A stretch of 64,000 nt of DNA. Origin: Brevundimonas mediterranea. GTDB lineage: Bacteria; Pseudomonadota; Alphaproteobacteria; Caulobacterales; Caulobacteraceae. Where the stretch lies: assembly GCF_011064825.1 (NCBI RefSeq), contig NZ_CP048751.1, forward strand, positions 868,001-932,000, in the 5' to 3' direction. Position numbers and translations under genes: made by a program. Shown here piece by piece: positions 48,988 to 56,875 of this stretch. The notes beneath the pieces are model-generated. The model ran no database searches, was not told the origin of the DNA, and saw nothing but the letters and a program-made list of their open reading frames with translations. Position 1 is the stretch's first letter. Each line of letters starts with the position of its first letter.

Positions 48988-51933
48988 TCAGGAGATTGAA
49001 CGCGGCTCCTCGGACTCTCCGTCGCGACTGATCTCTTCGCGCGTGAGCGGGACCGCCCGTTCGAAGGCCTTGCGCGCCCGCGCCCGCAGTTCCGTCAGTT
49101 CGGTCTTCAGCGACTCGAAGTCCTGAGCCCCCGCCGCCTCGGCCAGCCGCAGCCGGAAGACCGACGGCTCGGCCTCGGGATCGACCCGGCCCTCGAAGGC
49201 GGCGGCCAGCAGATGAGCCAGCCGCTGCTGCACCCGCCAGGCCTCGGCCAGGACCGGGTCGTCGTGCAGGGCCTCCAGCGTTGACAGGGTCAGGGGCTCG
49301 CCCGCGACGGCGGCCTGGAGCTGGCGGTACTGGGCCGCGAACTCGGCGTCCACCTGGCCGCCCGGCGACAGTTTCAGATCCCAGAAGCCGTGGGGGCGGC
49401 GCTCGCGATCCATCAGGGCGCGCATCCTGCGGACATCGGCGGCCACATCGACGCCGGGACGGGGCCGACGCAGGGCCGCCTCGATCGCCGCGGAGACCCG
49501 GTCGCCGAAGACCGGATCGCTGGCCCAGACGACGCGGGCGCGGGTCAGGACCATGAACTCCCAGGTCTCGGCCTCGCCGGCGTAATAGTCGTCGAAAGTG
49601 GACAGCCGCACCGAAACCGGCCCCTTGGACCCGGTGGGCCGCAGCCGCATGTCCACCTCGTACAGGCCGCCCTCGGCTGTATGGGCCGACAGGGCGGCGA
49701 TCAGTCGCTGGGTGAACCGGGCGTAGAAGACGTCGGCGGTCCAGCCCTTGATCTCGGACACCGTCTCGGGCGGGGCGTCGTACAGGGTCATCAGGTCCAG
49801 GTCGGACCCGGCCGTCATCTCGCGTGAGCCGGCCTTGCCCAGGGCCACCACGGCGACCGCGCCGGGGAAGGCGCCGCCCAGCCGTTCGGTCTCGGCCAGG
49901 GCGGCCGGCGACAGGGTCCGCATGGCGGCGTCGGCCAGGGCGGCGTAGGCGCGGCCGGCCGCCTCCGGTCCGGCGCGGCCGGTCATGGCGTGGATGCCGA
50001 TGCGGAACATCTGCTCGCGGTGGAGACGGCGCACGGCGTTCATGGCGCCCTCGAAATCCTCGGTCTCGCCGGCTTCACGCAGGATCTGTTCGGTCAGGCC
50101 GGTCTCGTCCGACAGGTCGGCCAGGAAGCGGGCGTCCAGCACCCCGTCAAGGGCCGCCGGCTGACGCCCCAGGGTCCGGGCCAGGCGGGGCGCGAAGGCC
50201 ATGACGCCCAGCACCATCTCGAACAGTTTGGGCTGGTTCAGGAACAGGGCCTGGACCTGAACCCCGGCGGCCAGGCCCGAGAAGAAGACGGCGAACCGGC
50301 GAAAGGCGTCGTCGGGCGCGCCCGACCGGGCCAGGGCCTCCAGCAGGCGCGGCGCCAGACGAGTGAACAGTTCGCGCCCGCGCTCGGTGCGGGTCGCGGG
50401 GATGCGGCCGTGGTGCCAGGAGCGGATGGTGTCCGCCACCGACGGCGCCTCGGAAAAGCCCATGCGACGCAGGGTCTCCAGCGTCTCGGGATCGTTCTCG
50501 ACCCCGGTGAAGACCAGGCTGCCATAGGCGGAGTCCAGTTCCTCTCCGCCTTCGAACAGTTCGCCGTAGCGGGTGTTGACCCGGACCAGCAGGGCCTCGA
50601 CATGGGCGTCGAAGGCGGCCAGGTCGGTCCAGCCGGCCAGGGCGGCGACGGCGGCGCGGCGCTGGGGGTCCTCGGGCAGGCGGTGGGTCTGTTCGTCGTC
50701 CAGCATCTGGACCCGGTGCTCCAGGCCGCGCAGTTCGACATAGGCGGCCGACATCTCGTCGGCGACGGCGGCGGGGATGTGGTCGGCCTGAGCCAGGGCC
50801 GCCAGGGCGTCCAGGGTGCGCGTCGCGCGCAGGTCGGGGTCGCGACCGGCCAGGATCAACTGCTGGGTCTGGGCGTAGAATTCGATCTCGCGGATGCCGC
50901 CCCGGCCCAGTTTCAGATTGGCCCCGGCGGCCTGCAGCCCCTCGCCGGTCTTGTGGACGTGGATCTGTTTCTTGATCGACTGGATGTCGAGGACGGCGGC
51001 GTAGTCCAGGCTGCGGCGCCAGATGAAAGGGCGCAGGGCTTTCACGAACCGGGCGGCGGCGCGCGGGTCGCCCAGCACCGGCCGCGCCTTGATGAAGGCC
51101 GCCCGCTCCCAGTTCTGACCGACGCTTTCATAATAGGCCAGGGCCATCGGGCCCGACACCACCGGCGGGGTCGAGGACGGATCGGGCCGCAGCCGCAGAT
51201 CGACGCGGAAGACATAGCCGTCGGCCGTCCGTTCGGTCAGCAGGGTCGCGATCCCCTTGCCGACGCGATTGGCGAAGTCCTGCATCTCCTCGCCCTCGCG
51301 CAGGGCCAGGCCCAGCAGGCGCGGCTCGAAGAAGAGCGAGATGTCGATGTCGGACGAATAGTTCAGCTCGTTCGCGCCATGCTTGCCCATGGCCAGACCG
51401 AACAGGCCGGGGATGGGGCCGCGCGAATCGTCGGGCGGCGAGACCAGGCGACCCCGCGCGCGCTGTTCGGCGGCGACGGCGCGCAGGGCGGCGCGGCAGG
51501 CGGCGTCGGCGAAGCTGGACAGGGCGCCCGTCACCTGGTCCAGGTCCCAGACCCCGCCCAGATCGGCCAGGGCCGTCAGCAGGTGCAGATCGGCCTTCAG
51601 CACCCGGAGCGGCGCGCGGACATCGTCGGGTTCGGCGTCCAGGGCGTCGGTCTCGGCGAGGATGCGGATCAGTCCCGAGGTCGGGTCCCGTTCCAAAATC
51701 CGACGCAGATGAGCCGGCCGACGACGCATCAGGCCCGCCAGATAGGGCGAGGCGCCGGCCACCGGCGCCAGGGCGGGCCAGGCGGCGTCGAGGGTCTCGC
51801 GCCAGCCGTCGGCATCGGCGGCCTCGATCAGGGTCTCCAGCAGGCGTTCGGCGGCGGCGGGGTTCGCGACGGGGCCGGCGGCCTTGATCCGCTGGCCCAG
51901 CGGGATCGTCGCGGAGGTTTCAGTATCGGCCAT
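48988..51933 (-). CDS. glnE: Bifunctional glutamine synthetase adenylyltransferase/deadenylase
   Basis: A 981-residue enzyme with two nucleotidyltransferase domains. The N-terminal deadenylylase site is NYSSDIDISLFFE (about residue 200) and the C-terminal adenylyltransferase site is MTAGSDLDLMTLYD (about 715). Linker motifs RGGIREIEFYAQTQQL and GGQVDAEFAAQYRQL are also present. It adenylylates GlnA under PII control, fitting the gltBD/amtB/rpoN content of the region. ATG 51933 is preferred over a TTG one codon earlier. A palindromic doublet separates it from the kinase gene. Confidence 0.96.
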   Translation of the reverse strand: MADTETSATIPLGQRIKAAGPVANPAAAERLLETLIEAADADGWRETLDAAWPALAPVAGASPYLAGLMRRRPAHLRRILERDPTSGLIRILAETDALDAEPDDVRAPLRVLKADLHLLTALADLGGVWDLDQVTGALSSFADAACRAALRAVAAEQRARGRLVSPPDDSRGPIPGLFGLAMGKHGANELNYSSDIDISLFFEPRLLGLALREGEEMQDFANRVGKGIATLLTERTADGYVFRVDLRLRPDPSSTPPVVSGPMALAYYESVGQNWERAAFIKARPVLGDPRAAARFVKALRPFIWRRSLDYAAVLDIQSIKKQIHVHKTGEGLQAAGANLKLGRGGIREIEFYAQTQQLILAGRDPDLRATRTLDALAALAQADHIPAAVADEMSAAYVELRGLEHRVQMLDDEQTHRLPEDPQRRAAVAALAGWTDLAAFDAHVEALLVRVNTRYGELFEGGEELDSAYGSLVFTGVENDPETLETLRRMGFSEAPSVADTIRSWHHGRIPATRTERGRELFTRLAPRLLEALARSGAPDDAFRRFAVFFSGLAAGVQVQALFLNQPKLFEMVLGVMAFAPRLARTLGRQPAALDGVLDARFLADLSDETGLTEQILREAGETEDFEGAMNAVRRLHREQMFRIGIHAMTGRAGPEAAGRAYAALADAAMRTLSPAALAETERLGGAFPGAVAVVALGKAGSREMTAGSDLDLMTLYDAPPETVSEIKGWTADVFYARFTQRLIAALSAHTAEGGLYEVDMRLRPTGSKGPVSVRLSTFDDYYAGEAETWEFMVLTRARVVWASDPVFGDRVSAAIEAALRRPRPGVDVAADVRRMRALMDRERRPHGFWDLKLSPGGQVDAEFAAQYRQLQAAVAGEPLTLSTLEALHDDPVLAEAWRVQQRLAHLLAAAFEGRVDPEAEPSVFRLRLAEAAGAQDFESLKTELTELRARARKAFERAVPLTREEISRDGESEEPRSIS

Positions 51934-51941
51934 CAATTTAT

Positions 51942-52069
51942 CCGCTCATCCCGGCGAAAGCCGGGACCCAGTGCTTTCGCTCGGCGCCGCCGTTGGACCA
52001 CAATCCTGACACGCGCCACAAGGCCGCGCGCCCAAAGAACTGGGTCCCGGCTTTCGCCGGGATGAGCGG
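51942..52069. repeat. Inverted-repeat doublet with 31-nt perfect arms (type D)
   Basis: The 31 nt at 51942-51972 (starting CCGCTCATCCCGGCGAAAGC) are exactly repeated in inverse at 52039-52069, with a 66-nt spacer. Each arm also contains an internal hairpin (CCCGGC.GAAA.GCCGGG). It fills the space between the histidine kinase stop and the glnE start, on the kinase-glnE strand. This family is unrelated in sequence to types A and B. Confidence 0.9.
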
Positions 52070-52080
52070 AAATGATGAAG

Positions 52081-53502
52081 TCAGGTCGAGGATGAAGCCG
52101 GGGGCAGCACCAGGGCCACCCGCAGGCCCGGCCCGAAGCCGCCATAGGCGCCGGGGCCTTCGTCCAGCACCACCCGGCCGCCGTGGGCCTCGGCCACCGC
52201 CGTGACCAGGGACAGGCCCAGGCCCGAGCCCGGTTCGGTGCGGCTGTTGTCCAGGCGCACGAACCGCTGGACGACGCGCTCGCGGTCCTCTTCCGGCACG
52301 CCGGGGCCGGTGTCGGTGACCGAATATTCGATCTCGCCCGACGACCGACGCCGCGCCCGCAGCTTCACCGCCCCGCCGGCCGGGGTGTATTTGATGGCGT
52401 TGTCGATCAGATTGGCCAGGGCCTGGGCCAGGAAGGGCTGGTTGCCCTCGATCATCAGGCCGGTCTCGACCTCGGACGAGAAGTCGATCGACTTGTCCTC
52501 GGCCGCCGGTTCGTACAGCTCGGCCATGTCGGCGGCCAGTTCGCCCGCGTCCATCGGCTTGGGATCCGGCGCCCCGCCGGCCTGAAGCCGGGCGATGGCC
52601 AGGACGGTGTTGAAGGTCTTCAGCAGGTGATCGGCCTCGTCCAGGGCGATGCCCAGGGCGTCCACCCCGTCGATCTTGCCCGCCTCGGCGTCGATCAGGG
52701 CCACCTCCAGCTTGGCCCGCATCCGCGTCAGGGGCGAGCGCAGGTCGTGGGCGATGGCGTCGCCGGCGTGACGGATCGAGGCCATCGACCCCTCCAGCCG
52801 GTCCAGCATGACGTTCAATCCCTGGCCCAGTTCGTCCAGTTCGTCGCCCGAGTTGCGGATGGGGGCGCGGACCTTCAGGTCGCCGTCCTGCACCGCCTGG
52901 ACCACGCGGTTCAGCCCGGCCATGGCGCTTTCGACCCGGCGGCTGATGTAGAGACCGCCCGCCAGGCCCAGCAGCATGACCAGGGCCATCGCCCCCCACA
53001 GGGCCTGGGTCAGGCGCGACAGATATTCCTCGATCCCGCCGATGTCCTCGCCGACGAACAGGGTGTCGCCCCCCGCCAGCGGCATGATCACCCCGATGGA
53101 GCGGCGGGTCTGGACCCGGCCGTCGGGATCGGTGCTGGTCAGGCGGAAGGTGCTCCATTCGCCGGTCCCGGTCCGGCGCGCCTCCTTCAGGTCGAAGGGC
53201 ATGACCGACAGATTGCCGGTGACGATCTTACCGTCCGGGCCGGTCAGCAGATACAGATAGGGACCGCCCCGGATCGTGCGTTCCACCAGGGCCTGGTTCA
53301 GGGCGTCGATCCCGCGCGTGCGGTGGACGGCGGTCAGGGCGGCCAGCTCCGTCTCGACGTCGGTCCGCGCCCGCGTCTGGGCCTCGGACGCCGAGGCGAA
53401 ATAGACATAGGCCAGGATCGCCCCCGCCGCCGCCACGAACAGGGCCAGGAACAGCAGGGTCAGCCGGAAGGGCGTGCGGCGAAGGAGGGAGGGAAGACGC
53501 AT
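52081..53502 (-). CDS. Sensor histidine kinase
   Basis: A 473-residue membrane kinase. It has an N-terminal helix (residues 11-33), a periplasmic sensor of about 120 residues, a second helix near 165-188, HAMP, HisKA with the phosphoacceptor His in DAIAHDLRSPLTRMRAKLE (about residue 250) and an ATPase domain with N box NLIDNAIKYTPAGG, DTGPGVP and GSGLGLSLV. Its cognate is most likely the OmpR-type regulator at 53975. The DUF559 gene lies between them, ending 3 nt before this ATG. No Shine-Dalgarno is visible, so translation may depend on ribosomes leaving the upstream gene. Confidence 0.93.
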   Translation of the reverse strand: MRLPSLLRRTPFRLTLLFLALFVAAAGAILAYVYFASASEAQTRARTDVETELAALTAVHRTRGIDALNQALVERTIRGGPYLYLLTGPDGKIVTGNLSVMPFDLKEARRTGTGEWSTFRLTSTDPDGRVQTRRSIGVIMPLAGGDTLFVGEDIGGIEEYLSRLTQALWGAMALVMLLGLAGGLYISRRVESAMAGLNRVVQAVQDGDLKVRAPIRNSGDELDELGQGLNVMLDRLEGSMASIRHAGDAIAHDLRSPLTRMRAKLEVALIDAEAGKIDGVDALGIALDEADHLLKTFNTVLAIARLQAGGAPDPKPMDAGELAADMAELYEPAAEDKSIDFSSEVETGLMIEGNQPFLAQALANLIDNAIKYTPAGGAVKLRARRRSSGEIEYSVTDTGPGVPEEDRERVVQRFVRLDNSRTEPGSGLGLSLVTAVAEAHGGRVVLDEGPGAYGGFGPGLRVALVLPPASSST

Positions 53503-53505
53503 GGG

Positions 53506-53907
53506 TTAAGAGAACTCTCCCTCCCCCTGCGGGGGAGGGGGGTCGCCGCGCTGCGGCGACCGGGTGGGGCGGGCCAGGCAATGCGCGCGCACATCTTCGA
53601 TGACCTGGGCCAACTGATCCCGGACCCGGAGATTGTCATACCGCAAGGTTATCAGCCCCTCTCTGGCAAAGACCGCGTCACGCACGCGATCCTGCCGGGC
53701 GCGGTCTTCGTCGAGATGAGACCCGCCGTCCACTTCCACGATCACCCCTCGGGCCCAACAAAAGAAATCAATGTAGTAGCCCCGCAGGGGCGCCTGTCGA
53801 CGAAAATGCAGACCGTCAGATCGGAGCGCGCGCAGGGCGATCCACAGACGGGCTTCCGCCGGGGTGAGCGCTTTCCGCATGGCGCGCGCCCGAGCAATGA
53901 TCGCCAT
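53506..53907 (-). CDS. DUF559 endonuclease-fold protein, carried between inverted repeats
   Basis: A 133-residue protein with the DUF559 pattern related to very-short-patch-repair-type nucleases: LTPAEARLWIALRALRSDGLHFRRQ, YYIDFFCWARGVIVEVDGGSHL (candidate metal-site Asp/Glu) and GLITLRYDNLRV. Enzymatic activity has not been shown from sequence. The ATG at 53907 follows GGGAGGGCAGGGCGAC, the inner edge of repeat copy B. The last 19 or so residues (PTRSPQRGDPPPPQGEGEFS) are the translation of repeat copy A, and the stop TAA lies just past it, 3 nt before the kinase start. This gene fills the interior of a type A doublet. Confidence 0.86.
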   Translation of the reverse strand: MAIIARARAMRKALTPAEARLWIALRALRSDGLHFRRQAPLRGYYIDFFCWARGVIVEVDGGSHLDEDRARQDRVRDAVFAREGLITLRYDNLRVRDQLAQVIEDVRAHCLARPTRSPQRGDPPPPQGEGEFS

Positions 53908-53968
53908 GTCGCCCTGCCCTCCCCACCCGGACGCTACGCGTCCCCCCTCCCCCGAGGGGGAGGGAGAA
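53515..53968. mobile_element. Candidate mobile unit: type A ends flanking the DUF559 gene
   Basis: End A (53515-53580) and end B (53908-53968, inverted) share the CTCCCTCCCCC/GGGGGAGGGG outer hairpin, a variable GC hairpin and GGGTGGGG. Read inward, B ends GGCAGGGCGAC and A ends GGGCGGGCCAGGCAA. These are the same two distinct inner edges seen on the two arms of the 791-953 doublet. The 454-nt unit interrupts a response-regulator/kinase pair normally expected to be adjacent. No target duplication is obvious. Mobility is inferred from structure and position. Confidence 0.6.
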
Positions 53969-53974
53969 TTATGG

Positions 53975-54646
53975 CTAAGCCTCCAGCCTGTATCCCGCGC
54001 CGCGCACCGTCTGCAGCATCGCCCGGTCGAAGCCCTTGTCGATCTTGGAGCGCAGGCGGCTGATATGGACGTCGATGACGTTGGTCTGGGGGTCGAAATG
54101 ATATTCCCACACCTTCTCCAGCAGCATGGTGCGGGTCACCGACTGGCCGGCGTGGCGCATCAGGAACTCCAGCAGCTGGAATTCGCGCGGCTGGAGATCG
54201 ATCTCGGTCGCGCCCCGATGAACCGTGCGGGCGATCAGGTTCATCTCCAGGTCGCCGACCTTCAGCACGGTCTGGACGCCGCCGGTCTCGCGACGGCGCG
54301 ACAGGGCCTCGACGCGGGCGATCAGTTCGGCGAAGGCGTAGGGCTTGACCAGGTAGTCGTCCGCGCCGGCTTTCAGGCCCGTGACCCGGTCCTCGACCTC
54401 GCCCAGGGCCGACAGGAACAGGACCGGGGTCTGGTCCCCGCCCTTGCGCACCGTCTCGACCATGCCGACGCCGTCCAGGCGCGGCATCATCCGGTCCACC
54501 ACATAGACGTCGTAGCCGCCCTTTTGCGATTCCAGCAGGCCGAAGGCCCCGTCCACGGCATGGGTGACGTCATGCCCGGCTTCGGACAGGCCCCGCACCA
54601 TGGCGGTCGCCGCCTCCGCGTCGTCTTCGACCACCAAAATCCGCAT
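53975..54646 (-). CDS. OmpR-family response regulator
   Basis: A 223-residue regulator. The receiver domain has acidic residues at VVEDDAE, the phosphoacceptor Asp in DVYVVDRMMPRLDG (about residue 51) and Lys in DDYLVKPYAFAELIARV. The winged-helix DNA-binding domain has DLQPREFQLLEFLMRHAGQSVTR and VIDVHISRLRSKIDKGF. A strong terminator separates it from degP upstream, so it heads its own operon with the DUF559 unit and the kinase. Confidence 0.94.
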   Translation of the reverse strand: MRILVVEDDAEAATAMVRGLSEAGHDVTHAVDGAFGLLESQKGGYDVYVVDRMMPRLDGVGMVETVRKGGDQTPVLFLSALGEVEDRVTGLKAGADDYLVKPYAFAELIARVEALSRRRETGGVQTVLKVGDLEMNLIARTVHRGATEIDLQPREFQLLEFLMRHAGQSVTRTMLLEKVWEYHFDPQTNVIDVHISRLRSKIDKGFDRAMLQTVRGAGYRLEA

Positions 54647-54661
54647 GGAACCCCTCCCGGA

Positions 54662-54700
54662 ATCAAAATCGCCGCCGATGGTAGCGCATCGGCGGCGATT
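54662..54700 (-). terminator. Terminator after degP
   Basis: On the minus strand AATCGCCGCCGATG and CATCGGCGGCGATT (54700-54687 and 54680-54667) form a perfect 14-bp stem with a 6-nt loop, followed by TTTTGATT. It lies 30 nt past the degP stop and 21 nt before the response-regulator start. Confidence 0.85.
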
Positions 54701-54729
54701 GACGAGTTAAGGCTTGGTCAGAATGCCGA

Positions 54730-56271
54730 TCATTCTTCCGTGGCGAAGCGGAGCGGCACCGGGCTGGTGCCCTGGGGCGTGCGGACGAACAGCAGGATGC
54801 TGGGACGACCGGCCGACTTGGCTTCCTGAACCGCCGCCCGCAGATCCGCCGCCGAGGCGATGGCGCGGCCGTTGGCGCGGGTGATGACGAAGCCGGGCTG
54901 GAAGCCCAGACGCGCCGCCGAAGACCCCTGGGCGACATTGGTGATGACAACCCCGTTCACGCTTTCGGGGATATTGAAGCGCGACCGCGCGGCGGCGCTG
55001 AGCGGGGTGACCGCCAGGCCTTCGATGGTTTCGCTCTGGCCGGGTTGAGCCTGACCGGGCGCGGCGGAGCCGCCCTCCTCGCCGGCGTTCAATTCTTCGT
55101 CTGACGGGCGGACGCCGGAGCGGACGTTCAGCGTCTGGCGACGGCCGTCGCGGATGACCTCCAGGCGGATGGTGTCGCCAGGCTTGGCCGCGCCGACCCG
55201 ACGGGTGGCCTCGGCGCTGCTGTCGATGGCCTCGCCGTTCACGGCAACCAGGATGTCGTTGACCTTGACGCCCGCGCGGGCGGCGGGGCCGTCCTCGGTG
55301 ACGGTCTCGACATAGGCGCCCTTGAAGTCCTTGGGCTGACCGAGGGCTTCCCAGGAGTCGGGGGACAGGCTGCGCAGGCCCAGGCCGACGTAGCCGCGCT
55401 CGATCGCCTGGCCGCGCATCAGCCGCTCGGTGATCGACTTGGCGGTCTCAGCCGGAATAGCGAAGCCGATGCCGACCGATCCGCCCGTGGGCGAATAGAT
55501 GGCCGAGTTCACGCCGATGACGCGCCCGTAGATGTCGAAGGTCGGGCCGCCCGAGTTGCCCCGGTTGATGGCGGCGTCGATCTGGATGTAGTCGTTATAG
55601 CCGGACGGATCGATGTCGCGGGCCTTGGCCGAGACGATGCCGGCGGTCGCCGTACCGCCCAGGCCGAACGGGTTGCCGACCGCAATGACCCAGTCGCCGA
55701 CGCGCGGCTGGGCGGTCTCTTCGAAGCTGACGTATTTGAAGTCGTTCCCCTCGACCTTGATCACGGCCAGGTCCGTGCCGGGGTCGCGGCCGATCAGGCG
55801 GGCCGGCAGTTCGCGGCCGTCCGACATCTTGACCTTGATCTCGGTGGCGTCGGCGACGACGTGGTTGTTGGTGACGATGAAGCCGTCCTGGGAGATGAAG
55901 AAGCCGGAACCGGCGCCCTGGGTCGTCTGAGGCTCGTCCTCCTCGCCCTGGCCGCCGCGCCCCTGGGGCGGAACGAACTGGAACGGCAGGCCGGGGATCT
56001 GGAAGGCGCCGCCCTGGGGCTGTTCGACCTTCACCGTCACGTCGATCTGAACGACGGCGGGGGCCACCTGTTCGAAGATGTTGGCGAAGCTGTTGGGCGC
56101 GCCCGGCGGGGGCGAGAAGCTGTTTCCGTTGGCCGGCACGGGGGTGAGCCGGTTCACCGCCTGGGGGTCGGCGTGCGCGCCGGGCCAGTTGATGACCCCG
56201 CCTGCGGTCGCCGCCGCCGCCAGGGTCAGGCCGGCCGCGGCCCCGAGAATGAACTCTTTGCGCTTCAGCAT
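54730..56271 (-). CDS. degP: DegP/HtrA-family periplasmic serine protease
   Basis: A 513-residue protease with a signal peptide (residues 5-35, AAGLTLAAAATAGGVINWPGAHA). The trypsin-like domain contains the triad His in TNNHVVADA, Asp in GTDLAVIKV and Ser in NRGNSGGPTF, followed by two PDZ domains (about 320-410 and 430-505). It degrades or refolds damaged envelope proteins. ATG 56271 has AAGGA 6 nt upstream. The 100 nt to the preceding ccmH gene probably contain its promoter. MucD and DegQ are close relatives that cannot be separated here. Confidence 0.93.
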   Translation of the reverse strand: MLKRKEFILGAAAGLTLAAAATAGGVINWPGAHADPQAVNRLTPVPANGNSFSPPPGAPNSFANIFEQVAPAVVQIDVTVKVEQPQGGAFQIPGLPFQFVPPQGRGGQGEEDEPQTTQGAGSGFFISQDGFIVTNNHVVADATEIKVKMSDGRELPARLIGRDPGTDLAVIKVEGNDFKYVSFEETAQPRVGDWVIAVGNPFGLGGTATAGIVSAKARDIDPSGYNDYIQIDAAINRGNSGGPTFDIYGRVIGVNSAIYSPTGGSVGIGFAIPAETAKSITERLMRGQAIERGYVGLGLRSLSPDSWEALGQPKDFKGAYVETVTEDGPAARAGVKVNDILVAVNGEAIDSSAEATRRVGAAKPGDTIRLEVIRDGRRQTLNVRSGVRPSDEELNAGEEGGSAAPGQAQPGQSETIEGLAVTPLSAAARSRFNIPESVNGVVITNVAQGSSAARLGFQPGFVITRANGRAIASAADLRAAVQEAKSAGRPSILLFVRTPQGTSPVPLRFATEE

Positions 56272-56371
56272 CTTGGTCCTTGCGATCCTCTCGGGGCGAC
56301 GCCCCGTCTTGGCTCTTGATATAGGCCGAACCGGCGCGACGCCAATTCCGGTGTTCGATGGATGATCTCGA

Positions 56372-56875
56372 CTAGCGCCCGTCGTGAGGCGAGGTTGCGT
56401 CCAGATCACGGCGAAGCTTCTCATTTGCGAGAATGTCTTGCAGTCGACGTTCCTCATCCGGGGAAAGGGGCTGCGCCTCGACGGCGCCGCGACCTGCGCG
56501 GACCAGGATGACCAGCAGCGCCAGGGCCGCCAGAGCGAACGGCCCGAACCACAGCAGCCAGGTTCCAGCCCGCACCGGCGGGGTGAACAGCACATAGTCG
56601 CCGAACCGACGCACCAGGTCGTCGCGCACCGCCTGATCCGTGGCGCCGGACGCGATTTCCTCGCGGATCAGGCGGCGCATGTCGCCGGCGACGCCTGCCG
56701 GACTGTCGGCGATGGCCTCGTGCTGGCAGACGACGCAGCGCACGTCCTCGAACAGGGCTTGGGCGCGGGCTTCCTGGGCCGGGTCGCTCAAGGGGCGGTC
56801 GGGGGCGGCGGCGGGCTCGGCCGCCGTCAGCATCAGCGCCAGAACGGGCGCGATCAGCAGGATCAGCCGCCTCAT
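56372..56875 (-). CDS. ccmH: Cytochrome c maturation protein CcmH
   Basis: A 167-residue protein with a signal peptide, the redox motif CVVC in DVRCVVCQHEAIADSPA (about residue 47) and a membrane helix near 105-125. This is the short CcmH/CcmL type that reduces apocytochrome c cysteines for heme attachment. ATG 56875 overlaps the ccmF stop by 4 nt, closing the run ccmI-ccmE-ccmF-ccmH. Confidence 0.92.
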   Translation of the reverse strand: MRRLILLIAPVLALMLTAAEPAAAPDRPLSDPAQEARAQALFEDVRCVVCQHEAIADSPAGVAGDMRRLIREEIASGATDQAVRDDLVRRFGDYVLFTPPVRAGTWLLWFGPFALAALALLVILVRAGRGAVEAQPLSPDEERRLQDILANEKLRRDLDATSPHDGR

